A stretch of 64,000 nt of DNA from Vitis vinifera (Eukaryota; Streptophyta; Magnoliopsida; Vitales; Vitaceae). Location: contig NC_081817.1 of NCBI RefSeq assembly GCF_030704535.1, positions 4,783,501-4,847,500 of the forward strand, written 5' to 3'. A model generated the notes under the pieces. It was not told the DNA's origin, made no database searches, and saw only the letters and a list, made by a program, of their open reading frames with translations. The position numbers and the translations under genes were made by a program. Of this stretch, positions 11,595 through 24,909 are shown piece by piece. Each line of letters opens with the position of its first letter. The stretch's first letter is position 1.

Positions 11595-13020
11595 GCATTT
11601 TGACTTAGGAAAAGGCTAGAACTACAGCATCTTTTATCCAGGGTACATACCTCAGTTGCCAAATTGGTATCTTGTTCCTTGCGATCCATGCTATGCAAAA
11701 ATCGCAAATTTTATGAGATATTTGCATCTGCAGAGAGGAGGTCTCATCAACGTCTTTTAGCACAGAGATCACCTCTTATCTTTTTCCCTGACAAATTGAT
11801 TGGTGAGGTTTATATCAGAGATTCCCGTCCAGGTCTTGTTGGAAACTAGTGTTTCGGGGAAGTGAAATCATATCCAGGGTGTCAATATATGAAAGACAGG
11901 ATGGTGATTTTGAAGTATACTCAATAGGTCTGTACTGTCATTTAACATCTCATCTGGACTATATCTTGGTGTTTGTCTTTGTATATTCATCTGTGGAAGG
12001 TGGTTTGATGCAATACTTCCTCTGCTTCGCTTTTACCTGTATATTGAAGTTAATGAGAAAGCAAATTAAAGCATGAGTATATTTCCCCTTTGTGTTTATC
12101 TAGTGTGACGATAACTAACAGTGATGGAACTGAATCCTAATTCATCTCTGATTGAGAAGTGGGGTAGAGTCCTGAGTCCAGTAATGTTCCTTCCCTCTAC
12201 CTTTCATTTTTATCTGTTTATTTATTTGTTTGTTTGTTTGTTTTTGTTCCCCATTTCCTATTTCCGCATACTATGCCACCACTGATAGAACCGTTAATTC
12301 GATTTATTGGTCTCGGGTTTTTGGGCTGCCTTAAAAAGAAGATTAACAGACATTTTCTTTTAACATTATGATTTTGTAATGCAGCACTGGATCCTATACC
12401 AAATCAGTTTTCTGAGCATTGCAATATTTTGAGCCTTTTGAGTTACTATATTATGGGTCTAGCTACAAGATGGAAGACGTACCCATAGAAAAGTTCAGTC
12501 AGTCAAATTATACAACTCGTGGAGCCACAGGATTGAAGAAGCACCCATCAAAAAAGTGCGGTCATTTAGATTGTACCGCGTATATCATTCATTTGTAGCT
12601 TAGTCATATTCTTCATGCTTTAGTCTTATTATCATATCTTTTTTTTATACATTTTCAACAGGTGAAAATTGTAATATCAATGGTGGCTCTTAGCATCTTT
12701 AGTTTTCTCCTTTAACCTACTCGGAGATTTCTTTTCCCTGCTTTTTAAACATCCCACTAGCAAGAATTTTTTCCCTCTAGTTGTTAGAACCTTGGAAAAC
12801 TTGAATCTAGGTTTTGAAGCCTATGAATAAGATGCAAGAAAACAAGCTGCTTTATCGACCGTTTTTTTCTTCTTTTGCTGCGATAAGTATCATTCCTTCC
12901 ATATGTCTAAATAAGAATTAGTGTTTTCTTCTAATAAAAGTAAAGATGCCTTGAAAAAATTCAAATGTTTAAGATTAATAAATAAATAAATAAATAAAAA
13001 ATTCTAGAATCTCTCGCTTT
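11595..13020 (+). other. UPF2 3' untranslated and flanking DNA
   Basis: No supported coding exon was seen after the UPF2 stop at 11594. The sequence keeps a genic base composition to about 12100 and probably contains the 3' UTR. A clear poly(A) site could not be fixed. Simple TTTG/TTTA repeats lie near 12215-12245 and an (AAAT)n run near 12976-13000. Confidence 0.5.
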
Positions 13021-16000
13021 GATTTTTATTCTTGCCTTGCCTTGAAGGCAATGTTAACCTCACCAGCCATCAGATACCTAATACCCCACCTTCTGTCTTT
13101 CTCTTCTGTTCCTGAGAGTTCTTCTAATCTCTCATAAGAACAGGAAAAAAAAGGAGAAAAAGAGAGAGAGGTGATGTGTTCATATGGAGAAGCAAGACTC
13201 AGTGGAGTCGTCACTGCTCCACGTGCTCTTTTCGGCAGGCTCCATTTGGGCCGAGAATTCAATGGTTAGAAGGGCAGGACAAGACCCCCAAACATGCAAA
13301 TCATGTGATTCACAATTTTATATTAATAACCAAACCAACTCCAGTGTCCTGACTTTCCCTTCTCCTTATTGCATGAACAACTGTACATTTTTCTGCTACC
13401 TACTTGGAGAAAACTACTACCCCAGTCGAACCTAATACTTCCGCCCCAATTCTTCTCTTTCTTTTTGAATTTGTTCCTTTTGTACTTTTTTTTTTATATA
13501 AGTAAATTCCTCATCAGTATTTTTGTTTAGCACGCCAATCTTTTCAAAAAAAAAAGCTTTTTTTCATGCTCAAAGACCTTGTTAAAAAAACAAAGTACTT
13601 TGAAATTATATATATACTTTGAAATGATATAAGCAAAATATCGGTATATAACAATATAAATTATGAATACGATAAATTATTAAATTGGGTTTAGGTTAAT
13701 GCTCATATTGGGTTGAGATGAGTTCAATCTCATCCTCCGGAAAATTTAAATGCAATGATAGAGGTATGAGTTATGAGAATTTTTTATATCCATCCCACAC
13801 ACCTTACCTCATTTTATCTGGTTTAATTTTTTCAAAATTTTTAGTTATATTAAAAATAAATGTATTTTATAAATAAATAAATAGTATAAATTACTTTATG
13901 TGTATTAGTAGGATAAGATAATACATGAACTCATTGCAAACTAGTCCAAATTTAAAAGAAAAAAAGTCAAGTCGACCTATAAACTCTTCCTTTTTTTTTT
14001 TCATCCCATTAGGAATGGAACAAAACATGATTCTTTAAAGAATTCATCTCATTGTCATCCCTACCCACATCTCTCAACAGCTAACCTGAATTGAGTTTTC
14101 TTAACCCAAATTCAACCTTAATATTTATCCAAACTCTTTAATTAAACCATTTTTTAATTTAGTTATATATATATAATCAAAACAAGGTGAGATAACACAA
14201 GACAATAGAAAAAAAAAATTAAGTCAATCTTTTAATCTATTTATTTTCATTCCAAACTCATCTCATTAGATACAAGATGGATCGATACTTGAAAAAAACT
14301 CAACCTCATCATCATTCCTACCCATTCCCCTTACTCCTTGACCTTAAGTCAATCTAAATTAAGTTCGAATTAAATAAACTCTACTCAAATCAACCAAAAT
14401 CTTAAAAGTTGGCCTCCATATAGGATTAAGTCATACTAAGCTTTATTTATAAAAATTATTATTTTCTCTTCAAAATTTATACACAATTGAATCATTAAGC
14501 TTGTGTGATAGCTTACCTCCTTTCAAAAACATCTGGTTGCAGAGTTGCAATCACTACACAAATTCACATTTAAAATATTTAAAATGTAATTAGTATTTAA
14601 CAACCTATAATTACATGCATGATTCATTTTGACTTTACTTTGCCAAAGTAGGTTTGGTGCTCTTAGATCTTGCCTTCGAATATGAAAACATCCAAAATGA
14701 AAAATAAAAAATATTTAATATTTAATTTAAATTAAATTTTAAAAAAAAAGGACAAAATCATGCATTCTACAATGCAACAAAAGAGTTTGTGATGTGAAAT
14801 ATAATGAACATAAAGTCAAAATTTTCATTATTGTAGGAAAAGAAAAATCTGTTAAGATTTGGAAGATAATCTCCTCATCATTTGCTGTCGGGACAATATC
14901 ATTTTCTAGCCCCTTAAAATCAATACCCAACCAACCATGGTTGTCACCATATCATCATTTCATATTTTAACTTCTTTTTTTTTTTTAAATTATCAAAAAT
15001 TAAAATATTTTTAAAAATATCAACAAAATGATAGCTTCAATTATTAGAATTTTTTTTATAATTTTTAATATTAAAAAAAAACTTTCTATAAAAAGTCATT
15101 TTAAAATTAATTGTAAATTAAAAAAAGATGAAGAGAAGGACAAAAGTGTCATATTATTTTCTTAATGATAACCGGCGGAAAAACCGCGGTGGTAAGACAA
15201 CCAACCTAACGCTTTTAAACGTGGAAGGTTATGATTTAAAAAGCACGTGTAAAAAATGCAGACGAGCAATGGCAATCATGTAAATAAAGGCAAGATCGAG
15301 ACTTAAAATGAGCAGTAGAAATGAAAATCAAAATACGAAAGGAGGGGAGGCGACCACGTCACCAGTGGCACACAAACCTCGTACCCTTTGCCGACAAGTA
15401 CTCCCACTTCATTCATTTCTCATCAACCTTTTTAAGCCTTCTTTCTATAATAATTCAATCACTTCTATTATTAATCATATCAATTATTATTCTTCCTCTT
15501 TCACACTCTCACTTCACCCTCTTCCCTCCCCTCTTTTTATTTATTTATTTATTATTATTTTATTTTCTTACCAACATGGCATTATTATTATTATATTATT
15601 ATATGATCTACTTGGGCTGATGTCAGCAATGACGTTAAAAAATAAAATATGATTAAAATAAAAATATAAAATATTCTTTTTTTTATATGTTGAATTTGTC
15701 AAGATTTGACCTTGAAGACATAATTAAAACTGAGGTGGCATTTTGTTCTTGTTCTATTGATTTTTTTAAAATAAGGTTGATTCTCTATTAGCTGCCTCCA
15801 ACGTTAAAATTTTATATTTTACTCCCACGTGATTTATTTTATATTCGTTGCTATCCTATGTTAAAATTTTTAATCGTTACTCTCACGTGCTTTATTTTAA
15901 AAAATCAAATGCTGTCAATTCATTTTGAAAAATCAGGCTGATTATATTAATATTTTATTTTATTTTATTTTATTTTATTTTTTATAAAAAAGAAAAATCA

Positions 16001-18500
16001 ATTCCTTGGACCACGACAAGATTCGCTCCATTTTTCAAAGTGACAACAAAGGTTAGTGATAACTTAGGACGCTTATAAATCCATGGGGAAGGGGAAGAGA
16101 CTTTTTATTATTATAAACTAATTACATTTTTTATAATATTTTTAAAGTGTTTTATTTTTATAATTAATTAAAGTTTTTCTTTTCTTTTCTATGATTCATG
16201 CATCATTGCCTAGTCAGCAGGTCCATCATGGCATCGTGAAAGAGACTTAATGAGATATAGTTCATATTGACAAAGAAGATGAACCTACTTTTTATTATTA
16301 ATTTTTTATTTAAAATATAAAGATAATATTCCAACAATTTTAAAGGAGTCGGCAGTTTCGGTGATTAGCTGTAAAAGAAAAATAATTGTGTTTGTTGAAT
16401 AACAATCACGTTTTCTGCATTCAATAAACATTTATGGTATAGACAGATCATAAAAATTATGTATAAATAAGATCGTCGTTGTAAAAATAATTATTTAATA
16501 AATATTATTTTTCGTTTTTAATTTTAATTCAAACATAGTTATAACCTCGTTATTTAAGGTTATGTTTGATTTGTGAGATAAAATATAATATGGTATAGTT
16601 TTTAATTTTATATGAAATGTATATTTTATGATATGATATTTAGTGAAATATGTTATTGTTGAAAGATAAAATTCAAATTATCTTTTGAAATATTTAAAAT
16701 TCAAATTAATTATTATATCCATGAATCTCTATTCTAAATCGTGAATAGAATTATCAAAATTTAAAAACTATTTATGTTTTACAATAAAAATGGCTTTAAA
16801 AAAAATAATAAAATAGATGAAATTTAAGAGATAAAGTCTTCTTGTAGAAGCATGTTCTTTCGGTCCCTAAAAACTATTCCTCCCATCTGTCTTAGATGGG
16901 CCAAGTTGACCGGCATCCAAACCCAACTCTTGATATTTAATTCCTAACATGAATTTAATGTTTAAAATAAAAAATTATATTATATTATAATATTTTTTAT
17001 TTAAAAAAATATGAATTTTTTTATACTTAACCATAATTATGATTAAAAATATTTAAATTTTATAAATAAATAAAATTTATATTATGTTATTCAAAATAAA
17101 AAAATAATTTTTACATATATTAAATAATAAAAATAAAAATATTATTTTATAAATATTTTTTTATTCTACAAAATAAGTAATATAAAAAAAATGAAAATGA
17201 TAATAAAAGGAGTAAATTTATGATATATAGATATTTGTTTAAACTTAAATCTAAATCATGGTATTTATTGCTTTCTTGGATGACTTTGGATGGCAATCTA
17301 GAATATTAAATTTGACTCCATGTACAATCACATCTGCCTATCCTAGACCTTATCCACACCCAAGAGAATCGCACTTATACGTGGCAGCTACTCATTGGAC
17401 AACGTAGGATCGATGTTGATTTCTTGATTTTGACCCTCATATCCAACCTCATTAGCTCTTCAATTATTAGTGCGACCCGAATAAAATTGGGTTGATTAAT
17501 AATTCTTACAAAACCCATGAAAAAAATAATTAAAATATGTATATAAAAATAAAAACATTGAGAGTTGAAAGCTGAGATGACTTTTTGAGAAGAAGAGGAA
17601 GAAGAAGAAGAAGAATGATTGAATTTTACCAAAAGGAGAATAATGGTGAAAGATTCAAATGTGGTGGGCATGATGGGGACTGATTGGAGATGAGGATACC
17701 CTAACTGGAAAGGGAATATGACAAAGGTCTGGGTATCCTTTGATTTTTTGTGTACACAGATTAGGGATTTGCCCGAAAGAGGAAAGCTTCTATGTGTGAG
17801 GGCGTCATCAATATTCTCGTGTTTCCACCTTCACTTGTTATTATTCTCAGAAATGGACGGCTCAGATTTTTCCTGATGTGCTCATTTTATTCATTCATTC
17901 ATTCATTCATTGCCCAGGCTGCTTGGTTTCCCTGAAAAAGACCTCTCCTCTGTCTTCATTAAGGTTTCTCTCTCATCGTCATCATCATCTTCCTCCTTCT
18001 TCTCCTCTCCATTGATTCGGTGGTTGGGCTGCTTATCTTCTTCCTCCCTTTCATTTTTTCCGATTATTATAATATAATCGATAAGCGACCATGTTAATAA
18101 AATTTTGACCGAAAATGCCCATGAAAGACAGTTTTCTGCGTAGCCTCTGTGAGTGGTAGATGATGGGCCAAAGTGTAACTTCAGCCGCGGTTCGAGGAGC
18201 TTCTCCGTCTCGGTGGGCCCATTTTAAATGATAAAAGAGGCGCTTTGCCTTTTAATCAAACACAAGGGCCACTCCAATACCCCCATATCAAACACGTGAT
18301 TCTCTATTTTTCAACTCCGGAAATGCTTCCCTCTATTCACGCTCACACGGTCACAACCTAATCAATCTTCCCTGACCGTCGACCGTCCCTCGAGTAATGG
18401 TAGGTTCATCCAACGGTGAGAGGTTAGCTATCTCTAATCTCAAGACCCATCCACGTGTCAACTGTGGGATTCTTGATTCAGGAAAGGACAATTCCATATA
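13021..18500. other. AT-rich intergenic region
   Basis: Very AT-rich DNA between UPF2 and the AP2 gene. It holds simple repeats (TTTTA runs at about 15950-15985, a TTCA run at 17890-17911, a GAA run near 17595-17615) and many short poly(A)/poly(T) tracts. Short open stretches here have low-complexity translations and match no family I recognise. I see no gene. Confidence 0.6.
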
Positions 18501-18890
18501 GTAACCGATCATTGTGTTCATTGTGTATAGTCAGTTTTTATATTGTCTATGTATTTTTCTGACAATACAAATGGTAGAAAATAATAATAATAATTGTCTT
18601 TTAGGTAGAGTTTTGATTTTGGGTGGGGCCAGAGACGAGAGAGGGTGTGGACGGTTGGATTTATTGAATTTGTATGGGCCTATGGGGACACCATCACATT
18701 TGATGAACATGGAGGTCCAGCTCACCCAAACAAGAAGAGAAGGAAAAGAAAAAGAAAAAGAAAAAGTCAAAGAACAGTGCGGTCAACGATGTCCGGCATA
18801 ATGTGAGAGATGAGACACTCTGATATCTCCGTCCATCTTCGGACGTTACAAACCTGTAACGGACTGCCACGTGGAAAGGCCCGGGCTATA
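18280..18890. promoter_or_regulatory. Candidate distal promoter of the AP2 gene with G-box motifs
   Basis: CACGTG cores occur near 18293 ('aacacgtgat'), 18453 ('ccacgtgtca') and 18870 ('gccacgtgga'), about 0.8-1.4 kb before the AP2 start codon. CACGTG is the plant G-box, bound by bZIP and bHLH factors. The clustering is seen in the sequence. Function is inferred. Confidence 0.35.
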
Positions 18891-19571
18891 TTAAATTATG
18901 TGGTACACTGTACACAGTATGAACATTTCCCATTGCTGAATGCTGACGCTGACGGATCGTCCAATTTATTTTCTTGATTCCTTTTTATTAATTTTGATAT
19001 TTAAATGGGGTAGAATGTTAATTAATAAGGTAGTTACAAAAATAGAATATCGAAATTTAAGGTGAATTAGAAGTCACATTTTGTATGGCCACCTAAATTC
19101 CTAATTGTAATACAAGGACATTTGAAGTGGGCCCCGCTGCCCCATCAGACGGGCATTACTTACGAGAGTAGTAGTACCGAGTACGCGTGGTACAAGTACT
19201 ATTAATAGTAAGGAAAATGTTACTATTATTGAAAACATGGTCACGGACCCCTTCAGATTGTCTGTCTTTTTTTTTTTTTTTATTATAAATATTATAAGGT
19301 ATAGTTCTATACTCATATTATATATAGATTTACAGAGTGGCATGTGTGGGAGTTAGGGAGAGTGAGAGAGGGTGAAGCAAGCAACTTGGGTGGCAGCTGA
19401 GCAACTGTTATTTCTTTTTTTTTCTTTTTTCTTTTTCTAAGTCATTTTCCCCTCAAACACCAACCACTCTCTCTCTCTCTACCTTTGCAGGCTTCTTTCT
19501 TTCTCCTTCCCCACATCTGTCTCCCTCTCTTCACAAGCTGCCGTTACTTCACCAACCCCACCTCCCATCAA

Positions 19572-19631
19572 ATGCATCTCTTCTCATACCTTCTTCGTCA
19601 ATCTTTTCGCTTTCTTCTTCTTCTTCTCTGA
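19572..19631 (+). other. Upstream ORF in the AP2 leader
   Basis: An ATG at 19572 opens a 19-codon frame (begins MHLFSY, ends in a run of leucines from a CTT-rich tract) and stops at 19629-19631, 78 bp before the AP2 start codon. It lies in the pyrimidine-rich segment typical of a plant 5' UTR. Whether it is inside the transcript depends on the unmapped start site. Confidence 0.4.
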
Positions 19632-19709
19632 TCTTCAGCGGTTACGCCCGGAAACTGTTTGTGGGAGCTTGAATTGGGGTAGCTTGTTCATTGTTTGCTT
19701 TGTTTAGAT

Positions 19710-22700
19710 ATGTGGGATCTTAATGTTGAATCTGGTTGTGATGAGGATGAGAGGATGATAGTGGTGGTGGTGGAAAAGGGGGAGGAGGAGGAGCTGGTTC
19801 CGGGGGGGTGTAGGAGCCTCATGGAGGATTCCGGGACTTCGAATTCCTCGGTCGTCAATGCCGACGAAGCTCCCAGCAATGGCGGCGACGAGGACTCTTC
19901 TAACAACTCCTCTGCATTCAATTTCGGTATCTTGAACAAGTTAGGACGTCATGTGCCCACCTACGGCGCCGTGGAGGAGACCCCGGAGTTTGTGACCAGG
20001 CAGCTTTTTCCGGCCACCGGAGACCGAGGAGGCGGGGAGTCGGAGCTATGCTCCGGATCGTCTTCGACGTCGTTTCCGAAGCCTCAGTGGCTTAACCTCT
20101 CGTGCCCTGAACCAATTGGGCAGCAGAAGCCAAAGCAGCAGCAGCAGCAGCAACAACAACAGGTGAGGAAGAGTCGGCGAGGACCGAGGTCCCGGAGCTC
20201 GCAGTACCGTGGCGTTACGTTTTACCGGCGAACTGGTCGGTGGGAATCGCATATATGGTGCGTTTCTTGATGATTCCGTTAACTCTTTGTTACGAGTTTG
20301 TGTTGTTGAATCATGATCTTGATTAGTTTTTCTTTGCTGTGTAGGGATTGTGGGAAGCAAGTGTATTTGGGTAAGCAAATGATGCCATTTGGGGCGGTTT
20401 AATTTCATTGCAGAAAGATGAATTTGGTGAATTATTCCAACTTCTCGGATTTTGTGATGAATTTGGGTGTTGATCTTTTCTTTCTCTTCCTTCTTTAGGT
20501 GGATTTGACACGGCTCATGCTGCAGCAAGGTAAGAACATCTTCTTTTTGGGGGAATTAACATTGATTTGGACCACATGAACAATAACCTTATTCTTTTTT
20601 CTTGATTAAAATTCTGGGTTGTTTCATATCTTTGTGAATTTCCTCAATTTGGGTTTTGTGAATTCAGAGCATATGACCGGGCCGCAATTAAGTTCCGGGG
20701 AGTGGATGCTGATATCAATTTCAGCATAAGTGATTATGAAGAAGACATGAAACAAGTGGGTTACTCTCAGTTTGATCTTGTAAAGCAACTTCTTCTCTGA
20801 TTCCTGATTGTAACTGAATTGGTATGCAGATGAAGAACCTGAATAAAGAGGAATTCGTGCACATACTTCGTCGTCAAAGCAATGGATTCTCACGAGGGAG
20901 CTCAAAATATAGAGGTGTGACCCTTCATAAATGTGGAAGATGGGAAGCTCGAATGGGGCAATTCCTTGGGAAGAAGTAAGAACCCCTCAAACTGAAGCTA
21001 TATTTTGGATGATTATCTAGTTACATGTAGTACATAAAACTTGGTACATGAGGGTGCAGACCCTATTTGTGATTTTTAGGTCCTTAACAATGTGCTCTTT
21101 CCTTTTGTGGAAAATAAACCTAAGATGGATATTTCAAGTAAGAAATGATTAGGGACCCATTTTTATCCATGAGAGTATGATGCTTGCTTGCAGGTATATT
21201 TATCTTGGGTTATTCGACAGCGAAATAGAAGCCGCAAGGTCCTTGTGATCATGAATTCATTTCTCTTGATTCTGAATTTCTTGCACTTAAATGTCAATTT
21301 TGATAGGTTCCATCCAAACATGGATCTCCAATTTCATTTTTTGAATTCAGGGCATATGACAAAGCTGCTATCCGATACAATGGAAGGGAAGCGGTCACCA
21401 ACTTTGTGCCAAGTACCTATGGAGAAGGGGCAATCTTAGAGGCCAATGACAGAAGTACAATTTTATTTTGTTCTTTTTTTCCACTGAATTTTCTCATTTC
21501 ATGTGCTCATCTCTAAGAATTCATTTGTATTGTTCTGTACAATAAATTTTGTTATGCTTTGATGCAGGCAGTGGGCACAATCTTGATTTGAACCTTGGGC
21601 TTTCTTTCCCTCCCGATGGTCCTAGGGGAAATGACACAGTTGGGAGGAGATCCATGGTAACATTCCAATTAAAATGCTTGAGTTTGATTGCATTTCCTCG
21701 ACTTCCTTTTCATCCTTCAAATTTCCATGGCGTTTTCATTATTCAACTATTTTTGTCCCTTTTATCTTTTGGAAAGCATTGCAATTCATGAAGATTTTGA
21801 TACGGTTTTGTGGGTTATTCTCACCTTAAGATGTCTGTCCCTGCATGCTCTTTCTCCAGTTCATTGATACTTACAGCCCCCTTGGTGGCGGTTTACTGCA
21901 GGTTGAGGGCTCCACTTACACACTAGTTGGTGGACAACCCCGCCATAGTCTAACCACAGTATCCAAGCACCTTCCCATGATATCCGGCATATGCACTAGT
22001 TTCTTACCAATTCACGAGGTGATCTCTCAAACTCAAATCACTAGTACTTTGTAAAAGGTTTAGACATTGAATATTGCAAATATCTGAAAGCCCTTATACT
22101 AGTTTTTGTTGCATTAACTGTGGATCCCAAAGCATATATCAGGTTCTTTCCTTGTTTTCATTGCTCTAGGATTCTTGCTTTTGCATTATGGATTCATATT
22201 CACAGTAATCAGGATCTTATAACTTGCCCAATTAGCCTCCTACTAGTAGAATGAAGTAATCATACTTAAAACTTAAATCACTCTCCCATCTCTTACTAGA
22301 TTGAATCTCTTTATTGGACTTGGTGGAATATAATTCAGGCATGAGGTAGGGACTAAATTATCAGGGGCTTATGGCCTTATTTCAGTGTTTTCTACATGGG
22401 AATTTCATCATTTAGCAGAGCAATGTTTACTGATTGATCGTCTTTTACGAGCTCTACCTTTTTAGTAAACACTGACTTCATCTCCCAACATATTCCTGTG
22501 TATTTTTGTTTGTCTTTTGGATGACATTCCACATCTAATGCGGAGAAGGCTGCTTCTTGAATATTTTTCACTCCTGTTCTGTATTTTTCATTTGTTCATT
22601 TACTCATTTGCCTGTGAGTAGACTGGGCAAAGTCCAATTTGTCTATTGTGGCCACTTGAGGCTTCATTGAAATAGATAAATGGAAAAAAAAAAAAAATTA

Positions 22701-23097
22701 GAACCCAAATGTATTACAAAAGGAAAGGGAAACAAAGAGGGAAAGCAGAAAGAGCTAAAATACAAAAAATGATGCTTACTTTTTCTTCTTTTACCAGGAA
22801 ACAGCCCTGGAGAAAAGGTTGGACGGGGTTTCTTCACCAAGATTCTCAAACTGGGCAAGGCAAGTGTATGGCCATGGTGTCAATATCCCAATCCCACTGT
22901 TGTCTACTGCAGCATCATCAGGATTCCCTTCTTGCTCCACCATTGGTCCCTCTGCAACTCTTCCACTATTAAATCCCAGGAACATTAATCCTGCCCTGCA
23001 GCCTCCTCCACAAATCTCCCCACCAACTACATCCACCACCAACAGTACAAGTTGCTTCTACAATTTTGGGAGCTCAAATCAACAGATGCAGTTTTGA
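19710..23097 (+). CDS. euAP2 transcription factor (TOE/SMZ/SNZ type), miR172 target
   Basis: Nuclear DNA-binding regulator of flowering time and floral identity. Ten exons join in frame to 511 residues: 19710-20257, 20345-20370, 20499-20529, 20668-20755, 20830-20975, 21194-21238, 21351-21454, 21568-21656, 21860-22018 and 22798-23097. The N-terminus 'MWDLNVESG' is the conserved euAP2 motif. Nine glutamines follow near residue 143, then the basic '[16 protein letters not shown]'-type block (here VRKSRRG) and two AP2 domains (about 160-225 and 255-310), each with YRGV and WE.. signatures. '[11 protein letters not shown]' is an EAR-like repression motif. The last exon encodes 'AASSGF', the peptide mark of the miR172 site. 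The start codon is the first ATG in this frame. Synteny with UPF2 favours an SNZ/SMZ orthologue, while the complete second AP2 domain also resembles AP2/TOE3. The exact subgroup is open. Confidence 0.93.
20136..20162 (+). repeat. CAG/CAA repeat encoding polyglutamine in AP2
   Basis: Nine consecutive glutamine codons (CAG followed by CAA units) lie just before the basic region of the AP2 protein. Such runs vary in length between alleles. Confidence 0.9.
22907..22927 (+). promoter_or_regulatory. miR172 target site
   Basis: The 21-nt stretch starts 'ctgcagcatcatcagg' and ends 'attcc', complementary to miR172 with mismatches only at the two ends and one G:U pair. It lies in the last AP2 exon and encodes the conserved AASSGF peptide. 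In Arabidopsis this site mediates translational repression and cleavage of AP2, TOE, SMZ and SNZ mRNAs. Confidence 0.97.
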
Positions 23098-24900
23098 TAA
23101 TTTTTTCCCCTCTTTCTGCTTAGGAAGTGACCCTGCTGGAAAGCAAAACCAATTAGAGAGTCGTTTCTGTGCTTGTTTTCTGTTTAATATGAAGCCATGT
23201 AAACTGATCATAACAGTGTACCTGGTACTTCTACTTGAAGCACTCCATTTCGTTTCATTTCATCACTGCTGTATTACCACTCTCCTAATGGCCTTATCAT
23301 CAACATGTAGAACAAGAGGCCATTGACAATTGTAATGCATTGAAGCAACAATGGTGAAGCCGAGAGAGAGTGGGAGGGAGAGAGAGAGATGGGGTTGTGT
23401 TGTATTGTGAAGCTGAGTTGGGGACAGCAGGGAGTCAGTATCATTGAAGTGATGGGGTGTGAATTAACAACATGGGCTGAATTGGGAATAATAACAAGCT
23501 CATAAAGTGCTCAGACCATTCAATTCATGTGCCATGCAAGGTAGATAGAAAGGAACAGCCCCATTCACAATGTCACTTCATATCCCATTTTGCCTCTCTT
23601 ATGTTTTGTTTGCTTCCCATAATTCTATAGGAAGCTACTAAGGGGACAAAAAAAGTTGTTAAAAAAAATGATTTTCTATTATTTAGTTTTGTAATAAAGC
23701 ATAAGAAAAAAATAAAACATAATTAAAAATATATTTTTAAATTATATAATTTTTATATCAAAGTTAAAATACGGGAAATTATTTGAAGCAACATATAAAA
23801 ATCGTTTATTTCGTTAAATCTATTTTTTTGTTTTTTGTTTTTTTTTCTTTCTATATTTTTCTTCAAGTTTTTTAGGACCAACAAGAAAATAGAGAGGAAA
23901 AAAAAGAGAGGAAAATTTATTTATTTATTTTTGGGTTGCATTTGGTCTAAAAAAAGGTATTAAGAAAAAAAAAGGTTATAATGAAAATTATTTTATCTAT
24001 GAAAAATATAAAAGAAAATTAAATATAATTAAAATAAGTTAAAATTTTATGCATTTTTAAATAATTTAATCTTTATATAAAAGAGAAAAAAAAACAAGTC
24101 AAATGAATTTAAAGCAACATACAAAAATAATTTATTAAATTTAAATTTATTTTTTATTTTCCTTTTTTCTTTCTATTATTTTTTTCTTATATTTTCAAAA
24201 TTAAACATAATCTACATTTATTTATTTATTTTTTTCCTTTCAATGAAATCCAAATTCCGGAACCACTATCGGTTTTTTGTTTCTAAAAATAGAAAACATT
24301 AACAACTTTTGTATTAAAAATAGAAATTCTTATACAAAAAAATATATGTTTACCTTATATTCTTAAACAATACATTTTAAAAATCATCACTTTTTTAATA
24401 TATTGTCATATGCTATGCCCAAATGTTAAATATGTCATTTTTTTAATAAAAATATGGATGAAGAAACTTATGTGATCAACATGTAGATAAATTAGACATA
24501 TTCAAGCATATTATATAAAAACCCATACAATAGAATGATTTATTGACATTTAGGCATAGTACAAAGGTGAGATTACTTAAAAGAACTTTAGAAATTAAAT
24601 TGGTCACATTATTTTGTACCCTCTTATAGTCTTATTTGTCATCATTGTTTTATATCCCTATCTCACTTTTTATTTTATTTTATGCATCTTTCTTTATTTA
24701 TTTATATCTTGATGCATATATTTGTACATTCATTCAACTATACAGATTTTATCATATACTTTAAATTGATGATATCTAAACTTCAATTGGTACAAATACT
24801 TAGATTCTTCCCATCTAATAACAAGTATTCTTCATTCATAATCGGAAAATTTTAAGATGTATCATAGAACAACCCAGAGATTAAATGAATTAGTAGTCAT
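23098..24900. other. AP2 3' flank and AT-rich intergenic DNA
   Basis: Positions 23098 to about 23640 have genic composition and probably include the AP2 3' UTR, with a GA-rich tract near 23355-23390. From 23650 the DNA becomes very AT-rich with long A and T tracts. No coding exon was seen. Confidence 0.5.
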
Positions 24901-24909
24901 TTTAAATTT

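Noticed and set aside
13184-13260. Sequence resembling the start of miR164 ('tggagaagca')
   Set aside because: Only the first ten bases agree, and there is no complementary arm within 300 bp to make a precursor hairpin.
15308-15652. 114-residue plus-strand frame
   Set aside because: The translation is low-complexity Ile/Leu/Tyr/Ser from AT-rich microsatellite DNA, with no codon bias, splice context or family match.
20046-20528. 160-residue minus-strand open frame across AP2 exon 1
   Set aside because: It lies opposite a strongly supported AP2 exon and consists of low-complexity Leu/His/Arg runs complementary to CAG and CGG repeats.
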